The position numbers and the translations under genes are program-made. A DNA stretch of 64,000 nucleotides, taken from assembly GCA_022605955.1 (NCBI GenBank), contig JAKCOZ010000001.1, positions 72,794,520 to 72,858,519 on the forward strand, read 5' to 3'. Below, piece after piece: positions 11,361 to 23,200 of this stretch (its first letter is position 1; the number at the start of each line of letters is the position of its first letter). This DNA is from Rallus limicola. Its lineage: Eukaryota > Chordata > Aves > Gruiformes > Rallidae. The notes under the pieces were generated by a model. That model did not search any database, was not told the DNA's origin, and worked only from the letters and a program-made list of their open reading frames with translations.

Positions 11361-12839
11361 ACCCATTAGCTTTTTAATCTCCCCCAGAGACTGCCCACAT
11401 TTTTGATGCCACAAAGAAAAACCCATGCGAGGGAAATTGAGACTATCAAATGTGTTTACACAATGGTGGAAGACAAGCAACTGAGAAAAAGGTTTAGACA
11501 GAAGTTTACTGCTCTGAGAGCTATCACTGGTGTTTTCATACAGAAACGTAGTTTATCGTTATGATTAATGCTTTGGCTTGTCATTTTAACCAGAGGGTTC
11601 AGGCAGCAGGCATTTATTTTGTGTGGCATTTAAACAAGCTTCTGTGCAATGCTGGAAGAGGGATGCCCAGAATGTAAAATAACCTTGCCCAGTGTAACCC
11701 TTTAATAACTCAAAACTGAGAGTTCATAGCCCGAGGTGCTGTGACTTACTAACCTCCAATAAGCATCCTGCGATATTACAACATATGCCTTACAATCACA
11801 GAGCAGCTCCAAGAGGGATCTACTAAACACTTACACTAATTCTGCTTTCCTCTTGGTGTGTATGAAAGGACCAGTGTGGAAATGGTTCCTTTTAAGACCT
11901 GCAGCCTTACATGTTGACATTTCAGTTCTGTTTTCTCATTTAATAAAATAATAGCTTCACTCAATATATAATTGAGACGCTTAGAATTCCCTTTGCACCA
12001 ATCTTGTGTTTCTCTCCCATGCTGCGTATCATGTGGATAATCCTGGAGTATGGATCAAAGCCTCAGCTTTGATCTACGCATTGCTTTCAAGTTATTCATG
12101 AATGCTCTTCTCTGATGCATCCTCTTGGTGGCAATAGCATAAGGCAACATGTCTGAAAGTGTACCAAAGTCTACATCTTCCTATGTTTTTTGGCAGGTAG
12201 GACAACTGCTCAGTGGCAGATAGGACTCCCCAGCAGCAGGTCTGGAAGAGGAGGCAGTCCTAAAAGTCTAATTCCTTGTGCTTTGCTCCAACAACATACT
12301 CTTTTAGGTTTTGTCAAATTTCCTTCTTCTGAGTATACCATCTCTGGTGTTTGCAAGAAATAAGATCTTTGGGGAATTTAAAAAAAAAAAAAAAGAAAAA
12401 AAGAAAAAAAATACATTAGTGGATCCTCATGAATCCCTAAGACTTGTTAATTATGTAGTTGATTAACATCCTTTGGATAGGTCCAAAGAAATTCAAATTT
12501 TCTGTTCTGCTACTAGGCCCTTTTTCACTCTACTGCCACCCTCATGTGACTGGCACCAGCCCCTGGCTTTAACCACACGTGCACTGTGCTAAGAGTTCCT
12601 CTGAGGGTGGCTGAGGGAGTCCCAAGTTCCTGGGCAGCTGTGTCAGACAAGGACCCAGGTCCCAGTCAGAACAAGAAACCGTTTTGCCAGCCCACAGCCT
12701 CTGTAGGAGAGTAACACCAACATTAAATGCTAACACACAGCTGTGCTTACAAAGTGTGTATTCAGCCACTAAAGTACACCCATTTTGGGACTGGACTGTT
12801 AGTTCCCGTCACCACTGGCTGAGAGATTGAAGTACCATC
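11361..12839. other. Unique non-coding sequence
   Basis: AT-rich and without a recognised exon or transposon. It contains one A-rich tract (12380-12411). The only open frames are short and unremarkable. Confidence 0.55.
12380..12411. repeat. A-rich tract
   Basis: Thirty of 32 bases are A, interrupted by two G. It could be the tail of a retrotransposed sequence on the plus strand, but I recognise no source gene upstream. Confidence 0.85.
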
Positions 12840-13075
12840 TCACAGAATCACAGAAGGGTCAGGGTTAGAAAGGCCTTCTGGAAATCATCTAGTCCAACCC
12901 CCCTGCCAGAGAAGGATCACCTACAACAGGTCACAGAGGAAGACATCCAGGCAGGTTCTGAATGTCTCCAGAGAAGGAGACTCCACAGCCTCTCTGGGCA
13001 GCCTGGCCTAGTGCTCTGCCATCCTCACTGTAAAGAAGTTCCTCCTTATTTTTAGGTGGAACTTCCTATATTCAA
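12840..13075 (-). mobile_element. CR1 LINE 3' end fragment
   Basis: Begins with the inverted CR1 tail (TCACAGAATCACAGAA), followed by the inverted 3' UTR (ATCATCTAGTCCAACCC) and the end of ORF2 in reverse orientation (CTCCAGAGAAGGAGACTCCACAGCC). Similarity ends near 13075, where the element was 5' truncated during insertion. About 235 bp, no usable frame. Confidence 0.93.
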
Positions 13076-14866
13076 GATGCTGCAAGATGATGTAAGACGC
13101 TGTGGCAATTACTGAAGCTCATGTATGTTACACAGCAGCAGCTACCTTCTCCCCTTTAACGATGGATGCAATTATGCCTAAAGCCACAATAACATACCCT
13201 GTCAGTCTAAAAGAACCTGAGACTCCCCGTACCCTTACCAAAATATTCCAGTTGCCAGACTTGATCTTTCCCTCCTGCTGCCTCCAGTAGCTATTGCCAG
13301 CACAAGCTGAGTATGGTGTGAGCATGGGCTGAGATGTGTCATGGGAGGCCTGAGAAGGACCTTTTATTTGACCAATGGTCTTTGCTGGAGTATTGTTTTT
13401 ACAGTAAGAATTTAGATCTGTCGGCAATTAGCTCCTCTCCTACACCATGTAGCTTATAGCTGTACAGGCACATTTGTGATTACTTTTTTCTTGCACCTCT
13501 GAAGAAAAGTGCGTTCAGGGAAGGTAGCAGCTTGGGGACTTGAACTCCTCACAGGGTTTACCAGCCTATTTCAGGTGTGACATTTACACTCAGTTGAAAC
13601 AGTGAATTGCTATTGATCAGGAAGTGCTATCAGCTTTCCCAAAGTGAAACTTAGACATTTTTACCTCTGTATTCCAACTTATGACATAAAGACATATACA
13701 TTGACCACAAACTGTGGAAAGAAGCTCAAGAGAAAATAAAAGGTGTGGCCTTTTTATTTCTTTTCTAGGAAGATACTAAGTTCATCAGCTGGTTAGGATT
13801 TAGCAGCTGAGACATTTTTATTGGCATGTCTCTACTGACTTAGAATTTATTTTCATGTTATTTGATTAAACTGCATGCAGGCAATACTGTGTGCCTAGTG
13901 AAAGTGAAACAAGACTTAAAGCTTATGCTCTTTTCTCTTGTTTTGCTAGCAGCACTTAGGTATTAAAAGCAGGAAATCCTGCAAAGCAATTTAATTTTGA
14001 ATGCACTGAATTCTGCATGTGTATGACAATGCCAAAGTAAAGCTGCCAAGTTTCAATTTGGTATACTGAAAAATTAGCACAATTTCTAACTCGTATATCA
14101 CATATGGAAATCCAGGCATCCATAAAACCTTCCATAGTTTTATAATAATCAGTAAAATTATGACAATTAAATTAAATAAATTTAAACTTTTTCCCAAGAG
14201 CTCACCTACTTATAGGAGCATGGATTGTCACAGTCTTTAAGTGAATAAAGAACAATATTTTCACCAAGACCAGGCTTTAGTCTTCCTTTTAGGGGCAATG
14301 GGCACGTTTTGTCATGTGCTATTTTCCAGGAAACAAAACCACAGGTTTAAGTGACTGGACTCACCAGTCAACAGAAAAATCAGCTGTGATACTCTAAGTA
14401 ACAGTTGATCTTCAAGCAGTAGAGGTTTGTGGAGCCTCTTGCTCTTGGTGCATTGTGTCATTATTTACTTTAGTTCATCTCTGAGAGACACTAAAAATGG
14501 GGTTTTGACTCCCTATCTTTCAATCAGCTTTCAGATGGATCAATTAATTTTCCTTCATACCCAGATATAATCTGTGATGTGCTGAAAAATTCTGGTTATA
14601 TGTACCACCTCTTAATGGCAAAGTCAAGGGCATCAAACCTTCACAAGGTGAAGTTTTGACATAGAAGACACCCAGTGCTACACAAGGACTTGTCAGGATT
14701 CCCCATTACTGTGCACTTGACTCATCCTTTCTGACCACTGATTTTTTTTGGCCAGACAGGACTGTAATGTCACAACTGTATGTCACCATCCAAGTCATCC
14801 TATCTAATAATTACTATTCCAAACTCAGGTTGAGTAATATGTATCTTTAAAAAAATAATACCAGGT
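13076..14866. other. Unique non-coding sequence
   Basis: AT-rich sequence between a CR1 fragment and an LTR. The open frames are short (up to about 100 codons, 13128-13427 minus) and unlike any protein I know. No exon or RNA gene is recognised. Confidence 0.55.
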
Positions 14867-14994
14867 TGTGGTGACAGATGCCTGGTGCCCACCACAGCTG
14901 CTCTATCGATTCCCTCTTTGGAAGGGCAGGAAGAGATCATTCGGCAGTTACCATCAAGAGCAAAACTGACTGACTTTGGGGAAAATTAGTTAAA

Positions 14995-15000
14995 TTTATT
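14995..15000 (-). promoter_or_regulatory. LTR polyadenylation signal
   Basis: TTTATT on the plus strand gives AATAAA on the minus strand, about 130 bp before the LTR's 3' end. This is the expected place for the signal that ends the retroviral transcript. Confidence 0.6.
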
Positions 15001-15511
15001 ACCAATTAAATCAGAGTAGGGTAATGAGAAGTAAAACCAAATCTCAAAACATCTCCTCCCACCCTTCCCTTCTTTCCAAGCTCAACTTCATTTCCAATTT
15101 CTCTACCTTCTCCCCCCAGCAGCACAGGAGGATGGGGAATAGGGTTGTGGTCAGTTCGTCCATGTTGTGCCTGACACTCCTTCCTCCTCAGAAGAAGGAC
15201 TCCTCAAATTCTTGCCCTGATCCAGCGTGTGGTCCCTCCCATAGGAGACAGTCCTCCGCCAACTTCTCTAAACATGAGTCCTTCCCACAGGCTGAAGTTC
15301 TTCACAAACTACCCCAGCATGGATCCCCCATGGTGTCACAAGTCCTGCCAGCAATGGCATTGGCTTTATTGTACATGGAGGAAGCTTCTGCTCCAGCCTG
15401 GTCTCCTCTCTCCAGGGAGCCATAGGTCCTGCTAATAGCCCACTCCAGCACACGCTTCCCACAGGGGTCATAGGCTTCCATGGGCATCTACCTGCTCCAG
15501 TGTGGTATCCT

Positions 15512-15606
15512 CCATGGGCTGCAGGTGGATATCTGCTCCACTGTGGACATCCATGGGCTGCAGGGAGACAGCCAGTGCCCCTGTGGTCTTCTCCAGGGGC
15601 TGCAGG
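15512..15606 (-). repeat. Three short modules repeated inside the LTR
   Basis: CCATGGGCTGCAGG occurs at 15512 and 15551, and CCAGGGGCTGCAGG at 15593, spaced 39 and 42 bp. The spacings are multiples of three. In the minus-strand frame spanning 15468-15710 they give repeated peptides of the form I-x-LQP-(L/M)-(E/D). Looser relatives of the module (CCACAGGCTGAAG near 15287) lie further along the LTR. Confidence 0.7.
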
Positions 15607-17254
15607 GGAATCTCTGCTCTGGTGCCTGGAGCACTACCTCCCCCTCCTTTTTCACCAACCTTGTGGTCTGTAGGCTTGCTCCTTTCACATCTTTTCACTC
15701 TTCTCTCCACCTGTGATTGCTTTTGGTGTTGTGTAGGTTTTTCCCTCTTCTTAACTACATTACCTCAGAGGTTCTGCCACCATCACCAATGGGCTCAGCC
15801 TTTGCTGGCAGCAGGTCAATCTTGCAGCCAGCTGGCATTGGCTCTATCAGACATGGGGGAACCTTCGAGCAGCTTCTCACAGAAACCACCCCTGTAGGCC
15901 ACTCACTACCAAAAGGTTGCCACAAAACCCCAATACACCAATCTTGATTTACAGTCGGCAAATGGTCTAAAAACCCACCCCCTTCCCTTTGCAAGCTGTT
16001 CCTGTTCACAGTCACCCCTGTTGTTTTAAAATGCTTCTCTCTCAGCTCTAGACACCTACGCCTGAACTAGGCTCTTTTTATAGCCAGCAGGGGAAAAAAA
16101 TAGGCATTGCCAAGGAAAGAAAATAAGCATTTCCAAAGCACAGCCCAGCTGACCTCTTTCAGATCAGCTGAAGGAGGACCTAGACAAGTCACTTCTTTTT
16201 CTCCCATTGGCTAGAAGGAGGTCTAGTACAGGTGTATGTACTGGAGGTATACTTACTGGAGATATATTGTCTCTAGCGTCAAACTTCAAGATAGATAGTC
16301 TCAAGTATATTTCTGCACTGTAGAAATCTACATCTGGAAAGGTGATTTCCCTCTTACCTTTACACAGATCCTAATTTTTCCCATCATTTTTTCTAACAGA
16401 AACTATTTCTGTTTCAGACCACAACCAGCTCATGTCCTCATGCTCTCTCAGATGAGCTAAATCTAAGGAATTTCTCCCAGGGTAATGCAGATTTTGAAGC
16501 TTGGAAGTCGCTCTGTCATTTTATGAAGACCTCTGCAGTTTTTTGGCATTCTGGGTGATGATGGACAGCTATATGTGATGGCATTTTTGCAAGCCTGATC
16601 CTAGCCGTGTCATGTATTTGGGTACAGAGGCACTGGTAACAGCCCTGGAGGGACACACGGGCACTTCACTGTGGTGCTGTGCCTGAGCTAATTAGTCAGG
16701 TGACTCAGCCACTGAGTTCAGAAAAATTGTCGTACTGCTGGGACCATATTCATTCACAGGTGACTTTATTAGCTCTGCATCGCCTTGCATTGCACATCTT
16801 AGGCAGGAGTGCAATTGGATTTAGATAAAATGTCGTTCTGATTTAGATGTCTATCCCCAAGGAGCAGGACAGCAATGGATTTAGCTTAATATACTAAAAG
16901 GAAAATGGCAGTAGGGAAACAAAATACCAGACATTCCATAAACCTTATCATGGATATATTTAAATAAGGAGTCTTCCTTAAATATCCAGAGAGGGAAAAC
17001 AGCTTACTAGCTATAGTCTGAACATTACCTGTATTCATATTATTTGGAATACGTTTTATGTAGCAAAACTTCCAAATAACTAAATCTGGAAACATCCATA
17101 TCAATAAAATTGTTGGCAACTACATGACCTGTGTTTATGCAGCAGCTAGGATTTCATTCCTGTATGATAAGTACTTCTTTGCCTTAAGCAAAGTCACATT
17201 CACACTTAAGGTTCTCAAAAATGTTAAGGTAAATGCATCCAGCTTTGATTTTTC

Positions 17255-17259
<5 letters not shown>

Positions 17260-17293
<34 letters not shown>

Positions 17294-17296
17294 TAT
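17260..17296. repeat. Poly-A followed by TA dinucleotide repeat
   Basis: Eighteen A bases run directly into about ten TA units. Such a compound tract can grow from the A-tail of an old retrotransposed copy, but no such copy is recognisable beside it. Confidence 0.9.
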
Positions 17297-20200
17297 TGCT
17301 CTTAGCCTCAGAGGGAGCAAATTCACACCCTGGTAAACTTGATGACTAGGGAATTTGCAGCTCCCCAAACAGTTCGCATGCCACTAGGAGATGAAATTAC
17401 ATATAGGCTTGCAGCTGCTGCTTAATTAGCAGGACGATGAATCTCTGGGGACTGTTTGCCCTCTGCATGACAGAACAGCAGGGGCAGTGCAGTGTCTGGG
17501 AGGGAAAGTCGGTCCATTCTGCTAGTACTTAAATCAGTGCTGTCTTCTCAAACTCCCCCTAATGCTTCAGTCCTGATGCCTGACTTGGAGCTTCACAAAC
17601 TGCACCAGAGAGCAAGCGGAAACAGGGAAAAGCTGCAATATGCTTGAAGCAGCTCATTTTCAGATGAGGCTGAAGGACTGGCAGAATTGGACTAACAAGG
17701 TTTTCTTTTCCCCCCCTAAGTTTAACACACCTTTCCTTCAAGCACTTATTTTCACTGTCACTAGAAGAGAGAAATGAGTGCTCCAAACCTCCTACCCAAA
17801 TTAGCTCAAATTCAGCGAGTGTGGAGATCTCACCCTGCAGAGGTCTGGCAGCTACAGAAAGGACAGGATGGGAAAACACTCTAGTGTTTCACTGCAATGT
17901 TTATATACTGATACTATCAGTAGTTCTCCTGATTTATATATTTTGCTATGCATTAACAATATGGGTTTTTCCTTGCTTGATTTCTTTGGAAACTCTATTA
18001 CCCATACAATCCTTTCCCTCCTTTTTAACTTTTCCATGTAAGTCATTTAGTGGCCAGGCAAGATTTCCTTTCCATCTCCATAGATTGAATGGCTTTTCCT
18101 TGTGAAGAAACTTTCCCTCATCGTAACGAGGATGCCCTTGTCAGCACAATTCATTCTTAATGACAACCTGAAACAAAAGGGTACAGAGAGAGAGAGCTGA
18201 GCTTTGAGGCAGGCTGAAAGGCTAATAATTAGCAGGCCCTGCTTTCAGTCGTTTCTCAGGAAACGTTGCGCTGTAACAGCTCAGATGCGTGCATGGGAGG
18301 AAATCAGTCTAGTCACATTGTCTGGCTAAGTTTCAATGGGAAAAACAATTTAGGGTAGGTCTTAAATGATTTCAGAGAAGACCTTAACTAATGTCTTTCT
18401 TCATGCTTGATATCTGGAATTCCTTTTGAAGAATTTTTGAGAAGTTGGCAAGACCATAAAATGGACTCTGTACCATAGAATTTTATTTCTATTATCTCTA
18501 ATTAAGTGGTTTCTCTTCTTGCTGTATGACCTCCAGCTTCTTCAAGGTCAAAGATAGATAAACTGTCAACATGGGAGTGGTGCAAATGTTGGTGAAAGCT
18601 AGAGCTAACACCCATCCTATTACTTTTCTCAAAGCTATGACACAATACAGGCTTTTTTTTTTCCCTTCCAGCCACCAGCAATTAATAAATATGTTACACT
18701 GGCAGAAGCATTCAGTCATTTTTATATCTGCAGAACAGGGAGACAACATAATATATAGCTTCATACTCATGTCCTCCTGCTGAGGATAATCCTGGCTTGC
18801 TCCCATACAAATTGATGTGAACATTATGCTGGTAGTGTAGCCCTTTTCAGAGATTAACTAATCTAGAGATGGAGGGAGAGCTGAGTAAGCACTTACAAGT
18901 CATAATTTATCTGATAAACGGCAGCTGTCTTTCCACTCCTAGTTCTTTACACCCCAGTTGCTGAGGTAAGGGGCAACTTGTATCACAAATGTGTACTGGA
19001 AATAGAGACCCTCTGTCACTCTGCTTTCTCTACAGAAGAGGGAAGAAGGAGTAATACTAAATGAGCAAAACAAGAAGTCTGTTGCCATGACAACTTGGCT
19101 CTTCTACCTACTTAGTAGGTACACGGAGCCAAAACTCCATGTCAGTATTGTCATCAGCTGATGATATTCCCAGAAAACCAAAGAAAGCTCTAAGAGAAGT
19201 ACCTACTTTCACTCAATTCTTTGCATTGGTGCGTAAGCCAAACCATGTCCTTTGGCTCTGTCTTAATTTTTGATGAGATGCTGAGATGTTTCATTTCACA
19301 GTTAGGCAACATCCATACCAGAGTTAAACCAGCATGGCAATCTTGGCTGTGGTAGAAGCTCACTAATAAAACTCCTAATGGAATAGCAACCTTATTTTCC
19401 CCCAGTGGTGTCAACAGAAATTTTGACTGTGGGAGAGTGAAACTAGGTAACACACCGACCGACAGATCACAAGCAATTTTTAAAACTCTTGAGTTGCTGT
19501 TAAAACTGGTGGTGCTGCCGTGACTCTAGGGCATGAGCTAAGACAAATGGGGGAGGCCATGGAGCTGCTAATAGCTGCCACTTATTGAAAATGAGTGAGT
19601 GACAAATCCATGAGGCAAGCTGAGGTAATGCCAGACAGCTGCAAGGGATCACTTCATGAATAATGTAATTTCATCCCTCTGCACACAGAGTTAAAATGCT
19701 TCTAATTGTTAGTGCACAGATGGGACCAAGATCCTCTGTGGTTGGTTTGCTGCTCCCTGGAGAAGCAGGGCTCCATTAGACAGGGATGTAAGCCTAATAA
19801 AAAAAGCCCCAAACCTGATGGCTATTAAAAGTAAATATGATTTTTTTTTTCTTTCCATATATTTTAATCTCCCAACTGATGAGTTAGGCAGCAAAAAATT
19901 TAGGGTAATGAAGAAACATTTACCAGAAATGTGCTGCAATATTTCTAAGGTCACCAGCAGGTGTTGCTGAATAATTAAATTTTAATGTATTCATTCTACT
20001 TTATTGCTAGCATTGACAGCCATTAGCAACATAAATTCTCTTTTGTGGACCAATCTCTTGACAGCGTTCATTTTTAAAATCTTAGGACATAATATTCTCC
20101 TTAGAAAGAGGAAATGCATATATTTCATATTCAAATGTAAAGACATACGTACACACACCTCCCATGCATGCAGTGGTTTTTTCAAGGAATGATCTTACAC

Positions 20201-23200
20201 TGCCAGGAAAAGTCAGACAATATGGCTTAGCACCTCTTTGCTCTCTCTGACCTCTGATTTTAGTTTGCATTTAAAATGCATATCTTCCTATTTACCATCT
20301 CTGGAGATAAAGGACTGTGACATGCATTGTACAGCACTGATTAACACGCTAAGCAAGTATGCTGAAACAAACTATCGAAGGTCTTCAGAGAAGTGCATGA
20401 GATAGCTCTGTCAACACATCGATCCCTATCGGTACATGTAAAACCACACAGAATAGTTAAACTAGAAAATCAGCTAGTGAAAATGAGGTTATTTACCGAA
20501 GTCAAGAAAGCAATTTTGATTTCTTCCACTGATAAATCATGGATCTTTTTCTTCCCAGTTAAATGAAGTCCACTACAAACAGAGAGGGTAAATATGATAC
20601 CACAGTAGTGCACAGAGATACATGTCTAAGTAGTGGTTCTACTTGAAACCAAGATCATCTCCCTTGATTCCTACCTCTTATTAGCAAGCTAGGAGGTGCA
20701 AGACTTTATCCCAAAGCCTCCTGAGTGTGATTCAGCACTAGGTGAAAGGGAGAAGCGCAAATACTGTTAACCATGTGACATAAGAGGTGTTAGCTGTCTG
20801 ACTCTGATGTGTACAGGCATGCATTTTGAGGTTCTTGTGGAGGTGAGCTCAAGACTCTGAGGTCCATTTCAGGCTGTTTTGTTGTATCTGGTTTCATACT
20901 GAAAGTGGGGAAAGTCAACAGATGGTTTGTGCAACCATCATTCACTCAGCTAACCCAGACTGTGTTTGATGGAGGTCCTAAACCTGACAACTGGATTTCA
21001 AAATTGCAAGTTTTGGGCATCTCTACAAGCAGATGGAAAGGCAATGCTTCTGCACATCACAGTCTCTCCACTTGCCTGCTGGGTGCCCCTTCAAAACCAG
21101 CTTTTTGCTGTTGTTTGAGAACAGGCTTGGCAGAAAGTCACAGTACAGAGAAGGTACATAATGTGTCACTGAGCTCTCTGAAGCCTGACAAGAGACCTTA
21201 ACATTTCCCCCAGAGTGGTTACACTTTCCTGGATTCAGATCTGCCTACACTTCTGTAAATGTGTGTTTAAGCATTTCATGAGTGTGTATTTACTAAATGG
21301 ACCTCAAAATCACAAGCTGTCCAGGTCTAGCCTTTGACTATGAATGGAGACATTGACTAAACATCAACCTTTTTCATGTGGATCTCTGCTTAGGAGAAGA
21401 AGTAACTATTATGACAGCTAAACCACGGAAAGAATCCTTCCTAACAAACTTATTTGCCATTTTCTGAACTTGTCAAAACTGAGACTAAGATTATCATGAT
21501 AGTAGCATTGATGTGAATGGACAGTGGTTCCACTCCCTGCCAGGCTAGCAATGCCAGGCCCTGAATTTGCCTCACTGTCCCTGTCCTGACAGGAAACACA
21601 TGAAATGGCCCATAGCGCAGGGAAGAATAAACACTTTTAGGGCAGTCCAACAAATTTGACTTTTCTTTTATCCAAGCCACTGGTCCTTCTCAGAGCCCTA
21701 CTTTGCACATCCACCAAATGTGCTAGTCTGGCCTCTTACGGAAGAATACGGTCCCAGAGCCAAATTCCAGATGTGAGCCCTGTCTGAGCTTGCGATCTCT
21801 CTTTCTCCTCGTCTACTATGCCAGATGCATGGGTATGACAGCTGTCTGCTGGGATCCAGCTAGCAACTGTCTGATTAATTCTTTTGTACGGGTCTTAAGC
21901 ATTTCAAGAGAACTTTGCCAGGGGTGTTGTGCTAGTGTGATTAAATGGTATCTCCTCAAATTGCTTTCTGCCTTCTTACAACACGAAATGTTTGGCTTCA
22001 GTTGAGAAAAATCCTGTGAGTTGAAATCAAATATATTTACACAAATCCCTTGGGAAGCCACCAGCTTTCATGAATTCCTGGTGTCAGTAAACTCTGCTGA
22101 AACAAAAGCACATAGCATGTTCTCTTAAATATACTGGAAGAAAGGCATTTCTTCTTTTACAAAAGCTGAGCATCTCCTAAATTACACGTACCAAGGCCTC
22201 ACAATAAATGCACCAGGATGTTTCAAACGAGCCTGCAAAAGACTACAAGACAGAGCACTGCAAGCACTTGCACCACAAACTAACTATCAGACAAGAAGAA
22301 CAGTAGCAAAGGGGAAAGAAGCTATGTTCAGACCTGGCTCAAATCAACAGCTTTACAGCATTGAGAGGAAAACACTCCCACCGAAGAGCTACAGGTTAAT
22401 GTTTATTGTTCACATTAACAGTGCTGCAAAATTAAAAGGGTTATTAATCAAACTTAAGGACATCCATGTAGTCTTATAGCAATAATGCAGTGTAAAGATT
22501 GCAAAGTTCTTCTAAAGCAACATGCTACTATGTTTAAAATCATTTAAAATGCTCTTTGTGATGCTGGTGGCCCATCTATCCCTCCAGCCTAAGTGGGAAT
22601 GATGGAATATAGAAAGTGAGACCACTATCCCAGACTTCTAAAATTATTTGAAAGCAGAGCTCATTCCAGTGATGGTCTGCATGCCAGAAACAACTCCCAC
22701 AGCATATTTCTAGAAGCTATGGCAACTGGATCACCTGGGGAGGAAGAAAGTGGGGAAATACAAAATCTGCAGGGAGGTTCATTGTTGATTTTGTACAGGT
22801 GAACGCATATACAGGAACAGGAGTTCCCGCAGAGGAAACAGGCAGGCCTGGGAGACTGAGGCATTCAATGAGCATGTGCCACTGTTCACACCTCAGATGC
22901 CTCTTGCCAAAATGTTGTCCCAGGAGGAGAAGGCAGGCTTTGTGGAAAGGTGAAACAGCATGGAAAGGGCAGAGGGAGTAAAATGATCAAGATGAGAATT
23001 AATCCCTGGAAACAGGGCTCATGGGTCCAATGAATTTCTGTAGTTTTAAGATACAGACTGCATGTGTAAATGTGAATCAATTGCCATATGTGCCATAGCA
23101 CACGGACAAATAAGTGGTTCCATAAAGATGAAGAAGGTGTCGCTGAGCACACCTGCACAGCCAGGAGTCAAATCAAGACCTAAGCCCCCAGACAGGGCAA

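Larger units (their letters stand above)
14867..15937 (-). mobile_element. Solo LTR of an avian endogenous retrovirus (about 1.07 kb)
   Basis: On the minus strand it begins TGTATTGGGG (15937 downwards) and ends GGTGGTGGGCACC-like and CACCACA at 14867, so it has the TG...CA ends of retroviral LTRs. It matches an LTR type I know to be common in bird genomes; I do not assign a family name. A polyadenylation signal AATAAA lies on the minus strand at 15000-14995. The usual TATA region corresponds to about 15737-15760 but is degraded. The interior carries repeated modules (see separate entry). No coding retroviral sequence lies on either side and I see no convincing target-site duplication, so it reads as an old solo LTR left after recombination between two LTRs. 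Confidence 0.85.

Noticed and set aside
12200..12411. Possible processed pseudogene ending in an A-rich tract
   Set aside because: No coding similarity lies upstream, the upstream hexamer is only AATAAG-like, and no target-site duplication was seen.
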